From Opitutia bacterium UBA7876 (lineage in GTDB: Bacteria; Verrucomicrobiota; Verrucomicrobiia; Opitutales; Seribacteraceae), in contig DLRY01000050.1 in the NCBI GenBank assembly GCA_002500665.1, positions 18,378-82,377 on the forward strand: DNA of 64,000 bases. The letters run 5' to 3'. Every line of letters begins with the position of its first letter. Position 1 is the first letter of the stretch. The notes beneath the pieces are model-generated. The model worked only from the letters and a program-made list of their open reading frames with translations, searched no databases and was not told the DNA's origin. Made by a program: the position numbers and the translations under genes. This document shows positions 16,630 to 28,824 of the stretch, piece by piece.

Positions 16630-18747
16630 CTAGGGAACGGATTTCTTGAAATATTGTTTCAGGAGTTTGCCGTCGAACTCGAAATGATCGGCCGTGACGT
16701 GGCCCCACCCGCCGGTGGACTGGTCGACGATCTTGATGAAGGCCTTTTGGCCCGCGTATGGGGAAAGATCCCAGCTGGCCCGCTGCATCATCTGATGGTT
16801 GATACCCCGGGCGGTCTCGACTTCCCTCCCGCTTTCCAAGCAGAGCGCGACGTAGGTGTCGGGCCCATTGCCACCGCCGACCCGGAAGGTCATTTTTCCG
16901 GCCTCCGGAATGAAAAAGGGCGAGATGACTATACCGGTCTGGGCATCAGATCCCTTCCTCGCCTCCGGTCCGGGTTCCAGGGTGGTGAGGTAGTGTTCGC
17001 CCTGCTTGTTGTAGGCGAGATTTCCGTGAAAAAAGTGGGTTCGGTTCCCAACGAGGCGCCCGAATTTGCCCTTGATTACCTTCCACGGCTCGAGTTCGCC
17101 GGATTCGAAGTCCAGGGAAACGCTCCGGTTGCTCGGTTTGGCGGGGATTTTCGGAGCAGGCTTGGATTTTCTTTTCTTGGGGACGGATGGCCCGCCTTGC
17201 CTCAGGTTGACCCATCCCAGTCGAGGCGAAGCGGGTATGGCCTTCATCCAATCATCCAGAAGGGAAGACAGCTCGGCTACAATCTCGGGTCGTTCGTTGT
17301 GGACGTTGGTTGCCTGATAGGGGTCGGTCCTTAAGTTATAGAGCTGGGCTTGTGGGGCGTCTTCCTTGATTTTTCCCGCCCTTACGTCGCTGTTTACCAG
17401 TTTGGTGAGTTTTTGGGCGGCTGCCCCGGCCAGCAAGTGGTTGCCGATCTCCTTTCCCTGGAAGCCACCTTCGTCCCGTTCGGGAATATAGACCCAGCCA
17501 CCCTTGCGGATCGTAAGGTGCTTGGGGCTGTTGGGGGAGATGACCAGCAAATCCCGCTGCGCTCTCTTGCTTTTGCCGGTCAGGACGGGTATCTGGTCGA
17601 CCCCGTCGATGACCGCTTCACGCGGCAACTCGGCGCCTGCGAGGGCGGCGAAGGTGGGAAGCAAATCGATCTGGCTGATCAGGGCATCCGATTCCTTGCC
17701 GGCCGGAATTTTGGCAGGCCAGCGGGCGAGGAAGGGCACCCGGTGCCCGCCTTCCCAAGCCCCGAACTTGAAGCCGAGCAGTTTTCCGTTCAAACGATGC
17801 CCCGCTCGCCAGGCCTTTTGCCCGGTGACGTTGAGCATGCCTCCATTGTCACTGGTGAAAATGACGAGAGTATTCTCCGCGATCTCGAGCTCGTCCAAGG
17901 TCTCGAGCACTTCCCCCACGATCCAGTCAAGCTCATGGATGAAGTCCCCGTAAAGTCCGCATTGGCTTGTTCCCTTGAACCGTGGGTGCGGTGTGAAAGG
18001 GTGATGAATGTTGGTCGTCGCCAAGTATAGGAAGAAGGGTTGGTTCCTGTCTTTGTTGTTGTGGGCGGTGATCCACTCGACCGTCTTCTCGGCAAAGGTC
18101 GTGCCGACGTACTCGTCGCGGTAGCGTAGGTGGGCTTTCTCGGCCCCTCCAATGCCCCGGTACCCTCCCTTCTCGGGCCACTTTTGGGTGGCCGACTCCT
18201 TGCCTAGGACGAAGGGGTCTTCGGGATCGTAATCCACGACCTTATGGTTCTCGACGTAGACGAAAGGCGGGCCGCTGTTCACCGTGGGCATCCCGAAGTA
18301 GTAATCGAAGCCGATTTCCAGAGGCCCGGGCTTGAGGGCCTTGTTCCAGTCCGTTTTCCCCTTGCCGAAGCCCAAATGCCACTTGCCGATGACCGAAGTG
18401 GCATAGCCGGCGGACTTGAGAGTGCTGGCCAAGGTGGGTTGCTTGAGATCGATGGTCAATTCCTGAGTCAGGGGAGTGGGGCCCCAAAAATTTTTACGGA
18501 TCGGGTATTGGCCGGTCATCAACCCGTAGCGGGAGGGGGAGCAAACTGCGGATGGGGAATGGGCATCGGTGAAGCGCATACCCTCCCTGGCCAAACGGTC
18601 TATATGAGGGGTTCTTACCTTGGTCGCTCCGTAGCACCCGAGGTCCCCATAACCCAAGTCGTCCGCATTGATCAGAATGACGTTGGGTTTGCCGGAGCCC
18701 GCCAATGGAACTGCCAAGAGAAAGAGGACGAGCAAGAGGCCCTTCAT
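16630..18747 (-). CDS. Exported arylsulfatase with C-terminal lectin-like domain
   Basis: A 705-residue protein: signal peptide about 1-19, PNVILINADDLGYGDLGCYG metal start, CSPSR active site (Cys69), VIGKWHLGFGKG and SDNGGMLNVTG in the sulfatase domain to about 515. A Lys/Pro linker (PKKRKSKPAPKIPAKP) leads to a roughly 170-residue C-terminal domain (LDFESGELEPWKV ... GKMTFRVGGGN ... IKIVDQSTGGWGHVTADHFEF) resembling the sugar-binding sandwich found after GH32-type enzymes. This probably targets the enzyme to polysaccharide. It lies 16 bases after a propeller glycosidase-like gene. Confidence 0.93.
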   Translation of the reverse strand: MKGLLLVLFLLAVPLAGSGKPNVILINADDLGYGDLGCYGATKVRTPHIDRLAREGMRFTDAHSPSAVCSPSRYGLMTGQYPIRKNFWGPTPLTQELTIDLKQPTLASTLKSAGYATSVIGKWHLGFGKGKTDWNKALKPGPLEIGFDYYFGMPTVNSGPPFVYVENHKVVDYDPEDPFVLGKESATQKWPEKGGYRGIGGAEKAHLRYRDEYVGTTFAEKTVEWITAHNNKDRNQPFFLYLATTNIHHPFTPHPRFKGTSQCGLYGDFIHELDWIVGEVLETLDELEIAENTLVIFTSDNGGMLNVTGQKAWRAGHRLNGKLLGFKFGAWEGGHRVPFLARWPAKIPAGKESDALISQIDLLPTFAALAGAELPREAVIDGVDQIPVLTGKSKRAQRDLLVISPNSPKHLTIRKGGWVYIPERDEGGFQGKEIGNHLLAGAAAQKLTKLVNSDVRAGKIKEDAPQAQLYNLRTDPYQATNVHNERPEIVAELSSLLDDWMKAIPASPRLGWVNLRQGGPSVPKKRKSKPAPKIPAKPSNRSVSLDFESGELEPWKVIKGKFGRLVGNRTHFFHGNLAYNKQGEHYLTTLEPGPEARKGSDAQTGIVISPFFIPEAGKMTFRVGGGNGPDTYVALCLESGREVETARGINHQMMQRASWDLSPYAGQKAFIKIVDQSTGGWGHVTADHFEFDGKLLKQYFKKSVP

Positions 18748-18763
18748 GACTGCACGGATCCGT

Positions 18764-20263
18764 TTAGTTGAAAGTCACCTCGAGGGACTCGATCAAGGGC
18801 TTGGATGCGTTGGTCGTGGTATCGGTCAGCCTGAGTTCGAGCTGGAAGCCGAAGCCTGCGGGCAGATTGGAGAGATCGATCATGGCGGGTGTTTTTGCGA
18901 CCTGTTTGGAGAAGCCCTCGACGTAATCATACCTTTCCTTGGTTTCCTGCCAATCGGACCATTTGTCGGCCTTGCCGTCCTTGTTCGTGTCTACGCCCAC
19001 CCGGGCTTCCACCTTTTCGACCCAGGGGCCGGGGCTGACGTAATCGTTGGAGGTCTGGGTGACCAGGTAGAAGCGTCCCTCCGCAAACCCGATGTCGGGA
19101 TCGGGATGTCCCTTGCCGATTTCCCCGCAAAAGGAGAATGGCTTATCGATGCTTGAGGAAGTGAACCAAGCGATGCGGATTCCCTTATGGGCGGGATGAA
19201 AATCGCAAAAGAGGTAGTACTGCCCACCGATGGAAATGGCGGCCCAGTCCCCGTAGGCGTTCTGCTCGGGTTCGTGAACCTCGTATTTCGCGACGTTGTT
19301 CTTGAACCTCTTGGGGTCCTCCTTGGCCCAGTGCGGGTGCAGGTATTCCGCGATCTTTCCAGTCGGCTTGGTCCGTTCGTCTACCGCGGGAGCCACGATG
19401 GAGTAGCCGCTGATACCGTTCGAACTTACGGCATGGCCGGCGAGCGGGGAGTCCCAGGAATGCTTGCGTGCGTTGATGGGACTCCAGTCCTCGAAGATGA
19501 TGTGGAATTTCCCGTTCAAGTCCCGGATGACGGCGCAGTCCGAGCCATGGGATGGGTCGTTCAAGGCGATGCCCATGTTCTTGCCCGGTTTTCCATCGGT
19601 CAGGTCCTCGTCGATGAACAAGTGGGGGTCCTGGTCGTTGGGGAAATCGTAGTAGATGAAGGTTTTACCGTCCACTTGTTCGGCCGTGGTCACCCATTTG
19701 GCGAACCCAGGGGTTACGCATCCATGATGCACCCAGTGGACCATGTCCTTGCTCTGCCAGGCATGGTAGCCTCCCTGGCCCTTGACCAGTCCGCCGGGGG
19801 CATTGAACTGGGTCGGGATGGGGGTGGTTTTCAAGGGGACGTCGTATCCATCCAGTTTGGCGTCCTTTGCTTCGAAGGGTTCCTTGCCTTTCTTCCTGGG
19901 CAGGCCGCCGTACTTGCCGAACATCCAGTAGTCTCCCGGACCCATGGTGAGAAAGACGGGGGCGTCCCGCAGGTTCTTCGGACCGATTCGGGGCCTCGCT
20001 TTCCAATTCTGCCATAGGGCGGATTGTCCGACGGTTAGGGACTTGGCCGAGCGCTTCTCCTGGAAGGTCTTCATCTTGGTGCGGAGCGTACCGGTCCTGC
20101 CCGAGGGCGAAGCCACTCCCTCCTGCAGGGTAATGCCTTGACTGGACTCGATGGAGCTTTTCCATTGAGCGGCGGAATCGACCGTCCATGATTCCTTTGC
20201 GGATACCAAGTTGAAGGCAAGGGGTGAAAGTGCGAGGGACGCGACGAGGAAGGCAATCTTCAT
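18764..20263 (-). CDS. Secreted five-bladed propeller, glycoside-hydrolase-like (GH43/GH117-type)
   Basis: A 499-residue protein with a signal peptide (about 1-23). Blades rich in aromatic and acidic residues recur: MGPGDYWMFGKYGG, GGYHAWQSKDMVHWVHHG, GKTFIYYDFPNDQDPH, GSDCAVIRDLNGKFHIIFEDWS, GDWAAISIGGQYYLFCDFH and DPDIGFAEGRFYLVTQ. This pattern fits the GH43/GH32/GH117 superfamily; I cannot fix the family or the bond cleaved. Being between sulfatase genes, it likely attacks the desulfated backbone or a side chain. Start is the only well-placed ATG, 24 bases after the preceding sulfatase. Confidence 0.7.
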   Translation of the reverse strand: MKIAFLVASLALSPLAFNLVSAKESWTVDSAAQWKSSIESSQGITLQEGVASPSGRTGTLRTKMKTFQEKRSAKSLTVGQSALWQNWKARPRIGPKNLRDAPVFLTMGPGDYWMFGKYGGLPRKKGKEPFEAKDAKLDGYDVPLKTTPIPTQFNAPGGLVKGQGGYHAWQSKDMVHWVHHGCVTPGFAKWVTTAEQVDGKTFIYYDFPNDQDPHLFIDEDLTDGKPGKNMGIALNDPSHGSDCAVIRDLNGKFHIIFEDWSPINARKHSWDSPLAGHAVSSNGISGYSIVAPAVDERTKPTGKIAEYLHPHWAKEDPKRFKNNVAKYEVHEPEQNAYGDWAAISIGGQYYLFCDFHPAHKGIRIAWFTSSSIDKPFSFCGEIGKGHPDPDIGFAEGRFYLVTQTSNDYVSPGPWVEKVEARVGVDTNKDGKADKWSDWQETKERYDYVEGFSKQVAKTPAMIDLSNLPAGFGFQLELRLTDTTTNASKPLIESLEVTFN

Positions 20264-20287
20264 GATGATGGGGGTAGGATAAGCAAA

Positions 20288-21820
20288 TTACTTGCCCTGA
20301 GGCATTTCCACGCCTGCGGGAAGGAAGGTGACCTTGCGGTCGTTGGAAACCGGTTTGCCGGGTGAGCTGCGTCCGTTTTCGACCTCCTTGCTCAACAGAA
20401 GAATGAGCTCGTCTGCTTTTGGACGTTTTTCCCCGACCAGGTTTTTGCGCTCCCCCCGGTCTTCCTTAAGGTTGAACAGTTGCATTGGTGGAAGTTTCTT
20501 TTTCTTTGCGTCACCTTCGCGCGGGGCGCTCCAGCCCCCGCTTCCTGCCGAAAGGCACAGCTTCCATTCACCTTGTCGCATGGAGAACGAGCCGCCTATG
20601 GAATGACTGACGAGTGTCTTCCTCGTGGTACTCCGTTTGCCCTTGAATGCGGGCAGCAGGCTGAAGGAATCTTCCCCCGCCTTGTCTTTTTTCGGCTGTC
20701 CGGTGATCTCCCTCATGGTATCGTACAGGTCGGTCAGGCAGGTGAGGGCGGTGGTCTTCTGGCCCGCCTTGATGCCGTTGGGCCAGCGGGCTACGAAAGG
20801 TACGCGATGTCCTCCCTCGTAGACGTCCGCCTTGTGGCCCCGGTACCCGGCGCTCGGGTCGTGACCGAATTCTTTGAGCTTGGCGAAATTCCCTTCGGGG
20901 GAACATCCGTTGTCGCTGGTGAAGAAGACGAGGGTGTCGTCGTCCACTCCGGCATCTTTGAGGGCCTCCAGCAGTTCTCCCATGTGCCCGTCCATCTGCA
21001 TGACGAAATCCGCGTAGGGGTTCATTTTACTTGCTCCCTTGTAAGGGGGAACGGGAACGATCGGGGTATGGGGAGCCGGCAGGGGCAAGTAAAGAAAGAA
21101 GGGCTTCTTGGTCTTGGCTCTCTCCTTGACGTAGGCGATGCTTTTGTCGAAGAGATGAGGCAGGACCTCGTCGATGTGGAAATCAGAGCCAATGGGACCT
21201 TTGCGGTACCAACCGTATGGGTCCTCGTTCCGGTTCACGCCTTCCTGGCGGTCGGGGAGGGCAGTGACCTTGCCGGTATCCACCCACACGTAGGGTGGCA
21301 TGTCGAGCGATCCGCAATGGCCGTAGTAACGATCGAAGCCATTGACGTCCGGACCATTCGCGACGGGCTTGGAAAAGTCGATGTTCTGCCATTTGCCTTC
21401 CTTTTTGTCGACGCGGGCCCAGTCCCAGCCCAGGTGCCACTTGCCGATCATCTGGGTGTGGTATCCGGCCTTTTTGAGGAGGTGCGCGACGGTTGCCCGC
21501 TCGGCGGGGATCAAGTGGTTGCTCGTTCCGCTCAAGACCCCGCGGGCCAAGCGTGATCGCCAGTTGTATCGTCCCGTGAGTACACCATATCTCGTCGGCG
21601 TGCAGACCGCGCTTGAGGAATGGGCGTCGAGAAAGGTGATCCCCTCATCCGCCATTTTCTGGAGGTGAGGGGTCTGGATCTTGCAGTCCGGGTTGGTTGG
21701 GGAGACGTCCCCGATTCCGAGGTCGTCAGCGAGGACGAAAATGACGTTGGGTCGCTTGGGGGTGTCGGCGTGAACAAAGCCGTATAGCAAGAGCAGGGAG
21801 ACAAGAGAGCGCATAATCAT
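20288..21820 (-). CDS. Exported arylsulfatase with CTPTR active site
   Basis: A 510-residue sulfatase: signal peptide about 1-18, RPNVIFVLADDLGIGDVSPTN metal start region, active-site CTPTR (Cys73), MIGKWHLGWDW, and FTSDNGCSPEGNF toward the second metal half. The region around PYVWVDTGKVTALPD and the length match common PVC arylsulfatase A-like enzymes. It starts the tight four-gene run sulfatase, glycosidase, sulfatase, sulfatase before ThuA; an 87-base gap separates it from the 21908-25441 gene. Two in-frame ATGs (21820, 21814) are equally possible. Confidence 0.93.
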   Translation of the reverse strand: MIMRSLVSLLLLYGFVHADTPKRPNVIFVLADDLGIGDVSPTNPDCKIQTPHLQKMADEGITFLDAHSSSAVCTPTRYGVLTGRYNWRSRLARGVLSGTSNHLIPAERATVAHLLKKAGYHTQMIGKWHLGWDWARVDKKEGKWQNIDFSKPVANGPDVNGFDRYYGHCGSLDMPPYVWVDTGKVTALPDRQEGVNRNEDPYGWYRKGPIGSDFHIDEVLPHLFDKSIAYVKERAKTKKPFFLYLPLPAPHTPIVPVPPYKGASKMNPYADFVMQMDGHMGELLEALKDAGVDDDTLVFFTSDNGCSPEGNFAKLKEFGHDPSAGYRGHKADVYEGGHRVPFVARWPNGIKAGQKTTALTCLTDLYDTMREITGQPKKDKAGEDSFSLLPAFKGKRSTTRKTLVSHSIGGSFSMRQGEWKLCLSAGSGGWSAPREGDAKKKKLPPMQLFNLKEDRGERKNLVGEKRPKADELILLLSKEVENGRSSPGKPVSNDRKVTFLPAGVEMPQGK

Positions 21821-21907
21821 GGTCAGTTGATGTTTTATAAGGGTAGCTGATTCCCCCCGATTTTAACCAAGGGTAGGGAGAGTTTCGTCTTTGGGCTTTT
21901 TCGAAAC

Positions 21908-24900
21908 CTAACGCACTTTCATCACGCCGCGCATCAGAATGTGATGACCCGGGAAAGTGCAGACGTAAGGATAGTCACCGGGTTTCTCAGGAGAGGTGAA
22001 GGTCATTTCCTCCTCCTTGCCGTGATCCACGAGTTTGCTGGACCAGAGTACGTCGGGGCTTTCCGGAACGAAGGCCATGGCAAATCCCTTGGCCCCAAGG
22101 CTGAGGGCTTGTTGGGCTATGGAGTCGGCCTTGTTCGGTTTTGTGAAGACGAGGTTATGAGGCATGAAGTCGGGGTTGGCGAAGATCAGCTTGATCTTCT
22201 TGCCCGGTTTGACGGTGAATTCACTCAAGTCGTACTTCATCTTTTCCACGACCGTACCGATGCGCACCGTGGTCAATTGCGGGGTATCCGACAAGATACC
22301 CGACTTTTGAGTGACTTCTGCGGCTTCCTCCTCTACCACTTGAGATCCCTTGGTCGGATCCGCATTGTACCAGTGATGTTGAACGGTCAGGGCGGCCATG
22401 CGGGCGTGGGGTTCGGGAGACTTGAGCAAATCGTTGAGCAAGCGGCCGTTTCTGCGGTTGTGCTGTTGGTGTACCCAGAGCGCTTCAAGCAAATGATGGG
22501 AGTCCTCCTTCTTTTTGGGATCGAACTGCTTGATCCACTTCTGGGTCGCGGCGATGACTTCATTGGTGTCGCGCCCGCTTAGCTCAACCCTAGTGCGGTG
22601 GCGGACTCCGTCGACGGGATGCTTCAGGTTTTCAAGTAATTTCTCGACCGGTTGTCCTTCGATCGCGACTTTCTTCTGGAGAGGCTTCTGGGTATAGCTG
22701 ACGCGGAAGATGCGTCCGTGCTTGTGGTCCCGGTTCGGGTCGCGGACGTTGTGTTGCATATGCCCGATGATTACGTTTTGCCAGTCGGCTACGTAGAGGG
22801 CCCCGTCTTCACCGAAGATGGCGTCGGTCGGCCTGAAGTTTTTGTCCCCGCTCAAGAAGAAACCATCGGCTTCCTCATCCTGTTTGCTCCCATTTGCCAA
22901 AGTCTTGGTTACCTTAAGCCTTTGTCCGTTCGGGGTGCCCCACACCTCACCCAGTTTGGTCTTCTCAACAACTTTCTGGGCATTCTTGCCGCGGCCTACC
23001 GTCCTTGTCTTTTCATAACCGCCGTCCCGGTGTAGCTTGTATTGCTTGATCCCGAGAAAACCGATCGAGTTGCAGATAAGAAAATCTCCCTGCATGTCAT
23101 CGGGGAAATTGTCGCTGGAAAGGACCTCGCAGGCAGGTACCGGACGAACTTCCTTGTTCAAAAGGGAATGCATTTTCCATCCTTTTCCTTCGGGGCGCAC
23201 CTGATAGGGCCTACCTCCCGTGCCATCCGTTGCGTAATGGTATCCCCAGTCGTCAAAGGCGATACCGTGCGGGTTGGGGCTGTTTCCTCCATGCAGGGCG
23301 ATGGTATACCTGCGGGGATCGAAGCGATACATCGCAGAGGACCCAGTGGCAAGGGCCGGTCCCCAGGAATGCTCGTGGTTGTGCTGCAAAAAGATTCCGC
23401 TTTGCCAATAAATACCGCCATCCGGCCCAAAGATCAGGTTGTTGGCCGCATGGTGCGTATCGGAAGTTCCGAGTCCCTGAAAGATTACGAAGCGCTCATC
23501 CGCCTTGTCGTCTCCGTTGGTGTCCCGGAGGAAGAGCAGGTCCGGGCCCGAGGTGACCAACACGCCCCCATTCCAAAACTCGAAGCCAAGAGGGTTGTGA
23601 ACTTTGGCGAATTCGATCACCCGGTCGGCTTTTCCGTCCCGGTCCTCATCGGGCAGAATAAGAAGAGCGTCGTTCATTTCCTTAAGGGGTTCCCACTTGG
23701 GGTAGGTGGGCCATGCGGCGGCCCAGAGCCTTCCCTTGGAGTCTACCTGCAATTGAACGGGGTTGATCAGTTCGGGAAATTGCACCTCATCGGCGAAAAG
23801 ATTCACTTCGAATCCTTGGCGGACCGCTATGCGTTTTCCACTCTCTTCGGGGCTGAGATACTGGGTCGTACCTTCCTTGCCCGCATTCGAGCTTCTGCTT
23901 CGACCTCCTACGTTCGATATGACCTTGATCGGTGGGGGGACGTTGGAGTCGTCGACTTCATGCTTTTTCCCCTGGGCGGTGGACCAAACGAGCTTGTCCC
24001 GATTGGCGGTCATGACGTCGAGCATGACCAATTCGTGCTGAAGGACCTCGGCATTGGACTGGTCGTCGACGAAGCGCAAGCCGGAACGGCCTCCCCAGAC
24101 GTCATTCCCGTCGGTTGCCCGGTACCGGTTGTGCCAATGCCAGTTTTTTTGCAACACGGCTTGGCGTAGCTTCTCATTGGCGGGGGAGGCTATGGTGCGA
24201 GTTTCAAGCAGGGCTTGGGTGATTATCTCTCCCACCTTCTTGTTTCCGAGCTCATTCAGGTGAACTCCGTTGAGGGTCAGGGCTTCTTTGGATTGTTCGT
24301 AAAGCTTCAGGGTCGGGCCGTACAGGTCGACGTAAGCCACGCCTGCTTCACGGGCCGCCTCTTGGGTGGCCTTGGAGAAGGCGGAGAGGTTTTTGTTGTG
24401 GCCCTTGCCCCGCGGCAGGTTACGGTCCTTCAAGTCCTCGAAGGCGATCGGGCTGAACAACACGATGCGTGGAAAATCCTTTCCGTTGGGCTTGTAACTG
24501 CGGATCTTCGATACGAAATCAATCAACAATTTCTTGTGGCTGTCGGCAGCTTGCGGGCCGGAAAAGGACTCGTTGTAACCGAACATGGCAAAGACCACGT
24601 CGGCTTTCACGTGCTGGAGGTACTGTCCCATTGGCGTGAAGCCCTTGCTTCTCGGATATTGATTGGGACGGTCCCCGGACAGGCTCATGTTGCGGAAGGA
24701 AACCTCTTGGCCCTTTAATTCGCTTTGGAGGAGAGTCTCGGTCCAACCGTCGTGTTGCATGCGGTCCGCCAATCCATTGCCGAGAATGGCAACCGTGTCG
24801 CCTTTCTGGAAGGCGAAGGGGGCGGGATCCCGGTAGCCCTCGGGAACGTCGACCTCAGCAACCGGGGAACCCGTTGCAGGCGGCGCTTCCTTCTTGCCCG

Positions 24901-25441
24901 AGAAGGTGACGTAGCTGACGTCGACCTTGTTCTTAAGGTTGATTATAATACGCTCGGCTCCTCGAACCTTCTTTGTCTCGAATACCGTTTCCCTGAGAAC
25001 GTCCATGAGGGTAACGGTGAACCCGTTGAGACGGTCTCCGAGGCCTCTGCGGTTGAAAACTTCTATTTTTTCGACAGGTACGCTTTGGCCCAAGTCAACC
25101 TCCCACCATGGGGCGATGGATCCGGATCCATCGGTGTGTGTCTGTCCACCCGCGTTGTAGTCCGGATTCTTGTTTCCATCAATACCTCTCTCGGCCACTC
25201 CGCCGTGCGCGGTGCTGGACTGTTTGGCTTTGCCGGCCCGGGCCACGTTCTTGCCTTTACTGTAGATTTCAACCTCATTCAAGGTGAGGATCTTGTTGTC
25301 GCCCGGGACGGTAATCCGAAGAAAGCGAGCGGTCGGCAGGGAAGAAGTTTTCTTGTCGTCCTTTGCCTGGACGCAAAAGGGCGCTACAAGCGACAATGCG
25401 CATGTGAGACGGATAAGGAAATCTACCTTCAGGGTATGCAT
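21908..25441 (-). CDS. Secreted multidomain protein: discoidin, SGNH, PVC dehydrogenase propeller, azurin-like cupredoxin
   Basis: An 1177-residue secreted protein. Order: signal peptide (about 1-27); F5/8 type C-like domain (about 35-185, with [17 protein letters not shown] and [20 protein letters not shown]); SGNH-like domain (about 205-420, [35 protein letters not shown]); dehydrogenase propeller (about 545-930, [38 protein letters not shown]); HEAT remnant; and a terminal cupredoxin with copper ligands His1095, Cys1161, His1166 and Met1170 ([10 protein letters not shown]). No CxxCH is present. It looks like a carbohydrate oxidase or dehydrogenase that uses copper instead of heme as its electron outlet. 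Confidence 0.87.
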   Translation of the reverse strand: MHTLKVDFLIRLTCALSLVAPFCVQAKDDKKTSSLPTARFLRITVPGDNKILTLNEVEIYSKGKNVARAGKAKQSSTAHGGVAERGIDGNKNPDYNAGGQTHTDGSGSIAPWWEVDLGQSVPVEKIEVFNRRGLGDRLNGFTVTLMDVLRETVFETKKVRGAERIIINLKNKVDVSYVTFSGKKEAPPATGSPVAEVDVPEGYRDPAPFAFQKGDTVAILGNGLADRMQHDGWTETLLQSELKGQEVSFRNMSLSGDRPNQYPRSKGFTPMGQYLQHVKADVVFAMFGYNESFSGPQAADSHKKLLIDFVSKIRSYKPNGKDFPRIVLFSPIAFEDLKDRNLPRGKGHNKNLSAFSKATQEAAREAGVAYVDLYGPTLKLYEQSKEALTLNGVHLNELGNKKVGEIITQALLETRTIASPANEKLRQAVLQKNWHWHNRYRATDGNDVWGGRSGLRFVDDQSNAEVLQHELVMLDVMTANRDKLVWSTAQGKKHEVDDSNVPPPIKVISNVGGRSRSSNAGKEGTTQYLSPEESGKRIAVRQGFEVNLFADEVQFPELINPVQLQVDSKGRLWAAAWPTYPKWEPLKEMNDALLILPDEDRDGKADRVIEFAKVHNPLGFEFWNGGVLVTSGPDLLFLRDTNGDDKADERFVIFQGLGTSDTHHAANNLIFGPDGGIYWQSGIFLQHNHEHSWGPALATGSSAMYRFDPRRYTIALHGGNSPNPHGIAFDDWGYHYATDGTGGRPYQVRPEGKGWKMHSLLNKEVRPVPACEVLSSDNFPDDMQGDFLICNSIGFLGIKQYKLHRDGGYEKTRTVGRGKNAQKVVEKTKLGEVWGTPNGQRLKVTKTLANGSKQDEEADGFFLSGDKNFRPTDAIFGEDGALYVADWQNVIIGHMQHNVRDPNRDHKHGRIFRVSYTQKPLQKKVAIEGQPVEKLLENLKHPVDGVRHRTRVELSGRDTNEVIAATQKWIKQFDPKKKEDSHHLLEALWVHQQHNRRNGRLLNDLLKSPEPHARMAALTVQHHWYNADPTKGSQVVEEEAAEVTQKSGILSDTPQLTTVRIGTVVEKMKYDLSEFTVKPGKKIKLIFANPDFMPHNLVFTKPNKADSIAQQALSLGAKGFAMAFVPESPDVLWSSKLVDHGKEEEMTFTSPEKPGDYPYVCTFPGHHILMRGVMKVR

Positions 25442-25550
25442 GATTTAGGCTGGTTCGGGTTTTGAGATGGAATGACTTGGTATTTGTCCTGAAGGGATTA
25501 GGAAAGTGAATCTCGCCGTGTTGTCGAACGGTAAATCGCGACTCGCTCGG

Positions 25551-25575
25551 AAACCCGCATGAAGGTAGCGGGTTT
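25551..25575. terminator. Hairpin in the gap after the 25613-27106 sulfatase, possible terminator
   Basis: AAACCCGC (25551-25558) pairs with GCGGGTTT (25568-25575) around a nine-base loop. It lies 38 bases past the stop of the minus-strand sulfatase and before the next minus-strand gene, a sensible operon boundary. The T-run follows the stem on the plus strand (25573-25577), not on the minus strand, so efficiency for the minus-strand transcript is uncertain. Confidence 0.4.
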
Positions 25576-25612
25576 TTGAGGATGGGAAGCTTGGAAAGCG
25601 AGATGGGTTGGC

Positions 25613-27106
25613 CTATTTGCCGCTTGTGGTCCAGCGCATGTAAAGCTCGCTGTTCTTTCGGTAATTCTCCCGGGAAGCCGCGTCTCGGGTGGATTTCATC
25701 TGATCCTCGGTTTCCAAAATATAGACCTCGGGTGTCTCGGGCCCGGGGTCACCGGTTTTTTCAAGCCACCGATCGAGGCGCTGGCGCATGTCTTGGAGGA
25801 CTTTGGCGTGCTTGGGGTGATCGGCCAAATTATCGATCTGCCACCTGTCTTTTCGGTAAAGGTAGAGTTCCTCGGCCGGGCGGGTGGGGGAGAAGAGCAG
25901 TTTTTCGGCAAGGGCATCAAGTTTCTTCTCTTCGTGAAGTTGGCGCAGGCGGACAAGGATGATTTTCCCGTCCTTGTAGTTGCTCGGCATGAGGTGAGGC
26001 CGTTGAGGGTAAAAGTTCCTTAGGTAAAGATAGTTTTCGGTCCTCACGGAGCGTATGCGGTCGGTCGCTTCCCCGCATCGGTCACGGGCGGCGAAGACCT
26101 CCTGCTTGGGTTGGTGGTTCGCATCGAGGATATCCGACCCTTCCATTTCCTTCGGAATCTCAATCCCCGCGGCGGCCAGTGAAAGCGCCGCTACGTCGAT
26201 ATGCTCGACCAAGTCGTTTCTCTTTTTGCCCTTGGATATTCCCGGACCCCGGATGATCAAAGGAATATGGGTTCCCTCGTCGTATAGGAATTGTTTGCCT
26301 CGGGCGTGGCTGATTCCGTGGTCGGTGAAGAATACGACCAAGGTGTTTTCGAGGACTCCTTCCTTTTCGAGCCTTTGCATGACTTGCCCGACGTGCCAGT
26401 CGGTGATCCGGACGGTGTCCAGATAGGTCGCCCAATCGCGGATCAGCACCGCGTCTTTGGGGTAGTAGGGGGGAAGAGCAATTTTTTCATGGGGGGTGGG
26501 CTGCATTGCGAATTGGTCCTTCATGCGCTTTTCCAAGGCTTGATAGCCGCTCTCGGAAGCCCCCCGCATCTTTCCTCCGTGTAGTTGAACCTGCATGAAA
26601 AAGGGCTGATCCTTCTTGCGGTCGGCCCAGTCATGGCTGTCGTACATGCCTGCTTCCCAATCGAAGTTGTAGTCGGTCTTGCCCAGTTTTTGCCTAGTGG
26701 TAGGCATGCTGCGGAAATCGAATCCTGCGATCCCGCTTCCGATACAGGTGTGGAAGCCTGCTTTTTGAAAAAGCTCGGGGATTGGCCGGACGCCAACGGG
26801 CAGTTTGATCCGGTGCTTCCCCCGGCCGCTGCGGTGGTGGTGGGCTCCGATGGAGTTTTGGTACATGCCGGTAATGAGGGCTGACCGGAAAGTGGAGCAG
26901 ACCGGGGATGTGGCGTAGGCTCGGGTGAAGAGGAGCCCTTCCGCGGCAAGCTTGTCGACGGCGGGGGTGCGGATGGCCTTTTGCCCGAAGCAAGAGAAAT
27001 CGGTCGACATGTCGTCGACCACGAACCAGAGGACGTTGGTTTGCTTGGCCCCGACCGAGTGGCACAGGATGCCAAGGGCGCAGCCCGCGAGGAGGAGCTT
27101 GCCCAT
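25613..27106 (-). CDS. Exported sulfatase/sulfamidase-like protein with CSTFR active site
   Basis: A 497-residue protein: signal peptide about 1-20, TNVLWFVVDDMSTDFSCFG metal start, active-site region PVCSTFRSALITG with Cys70. The residue two after the Cys is Thr, where sulfatases normally have Pro (CxPxR) or sometimes Ala. KTDYNFDW probably supplies the substrate-contact Lys, and FFTDHGISHARGK the later metal residues. The overall pattern resembles PVC/Bacteroidota sulfatases related to heparan N-sulfatase. It is the last gene of the GntR-led operon, eight bases after another sulfatase. Whether it is matured to formylglycine is open. Confidence 0.88.
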   Translation of the reverse strand: MGKLLLAGCALGILCHSVGAKQTNVLWFVVDDMSTDFSCFGQKAIRTPAVDKLAAEGLLFTRAYATSPVCSTFRSALITGMYQNSIGAHHHRSGRGKHRIKLPVGVRPIPELFQKAGFHTCIGSGIAGFDFRSMPTTRQKLGKTDYNFDWEAGMYDSHDWADRKKDQPFFMQVQLHGGKMRGASESGYQALEKRMKDQFAMQPTPHEKIALPPYYPKDAVLIRDWATYLDTVRITDWHVGQVMQRLEKEGVLENTLVVFFTDHGISHARGKQFLYDEGTHIPLIIRGPGISKGKKRNDLVEHIDVAALSLAAAGIEIPKEMEGSDILDANHQPKQEVFAARDRCGEATDRIRSVRTENYLYLRNFYPQRPHLMPSNYKDGKIILVRLRQLHEEKKLDALAEKLLFSPTRPAEELYLYRKDRWQIDNLADHPKHAKVLQDMRQRLDRWLEKTGDPGPETPEVYILETEDQMKSTRDAASRENYRKNSELYMRWTTSGK

Positions 27107-27114
27107 GACGGGGA

Positions 27115-28788
<1,674 letters not shown>

Positions 28789-28824
28789 GGTATCCCGGCG
28801 ATTATCGAGTGAAGAAAAAAAAGA

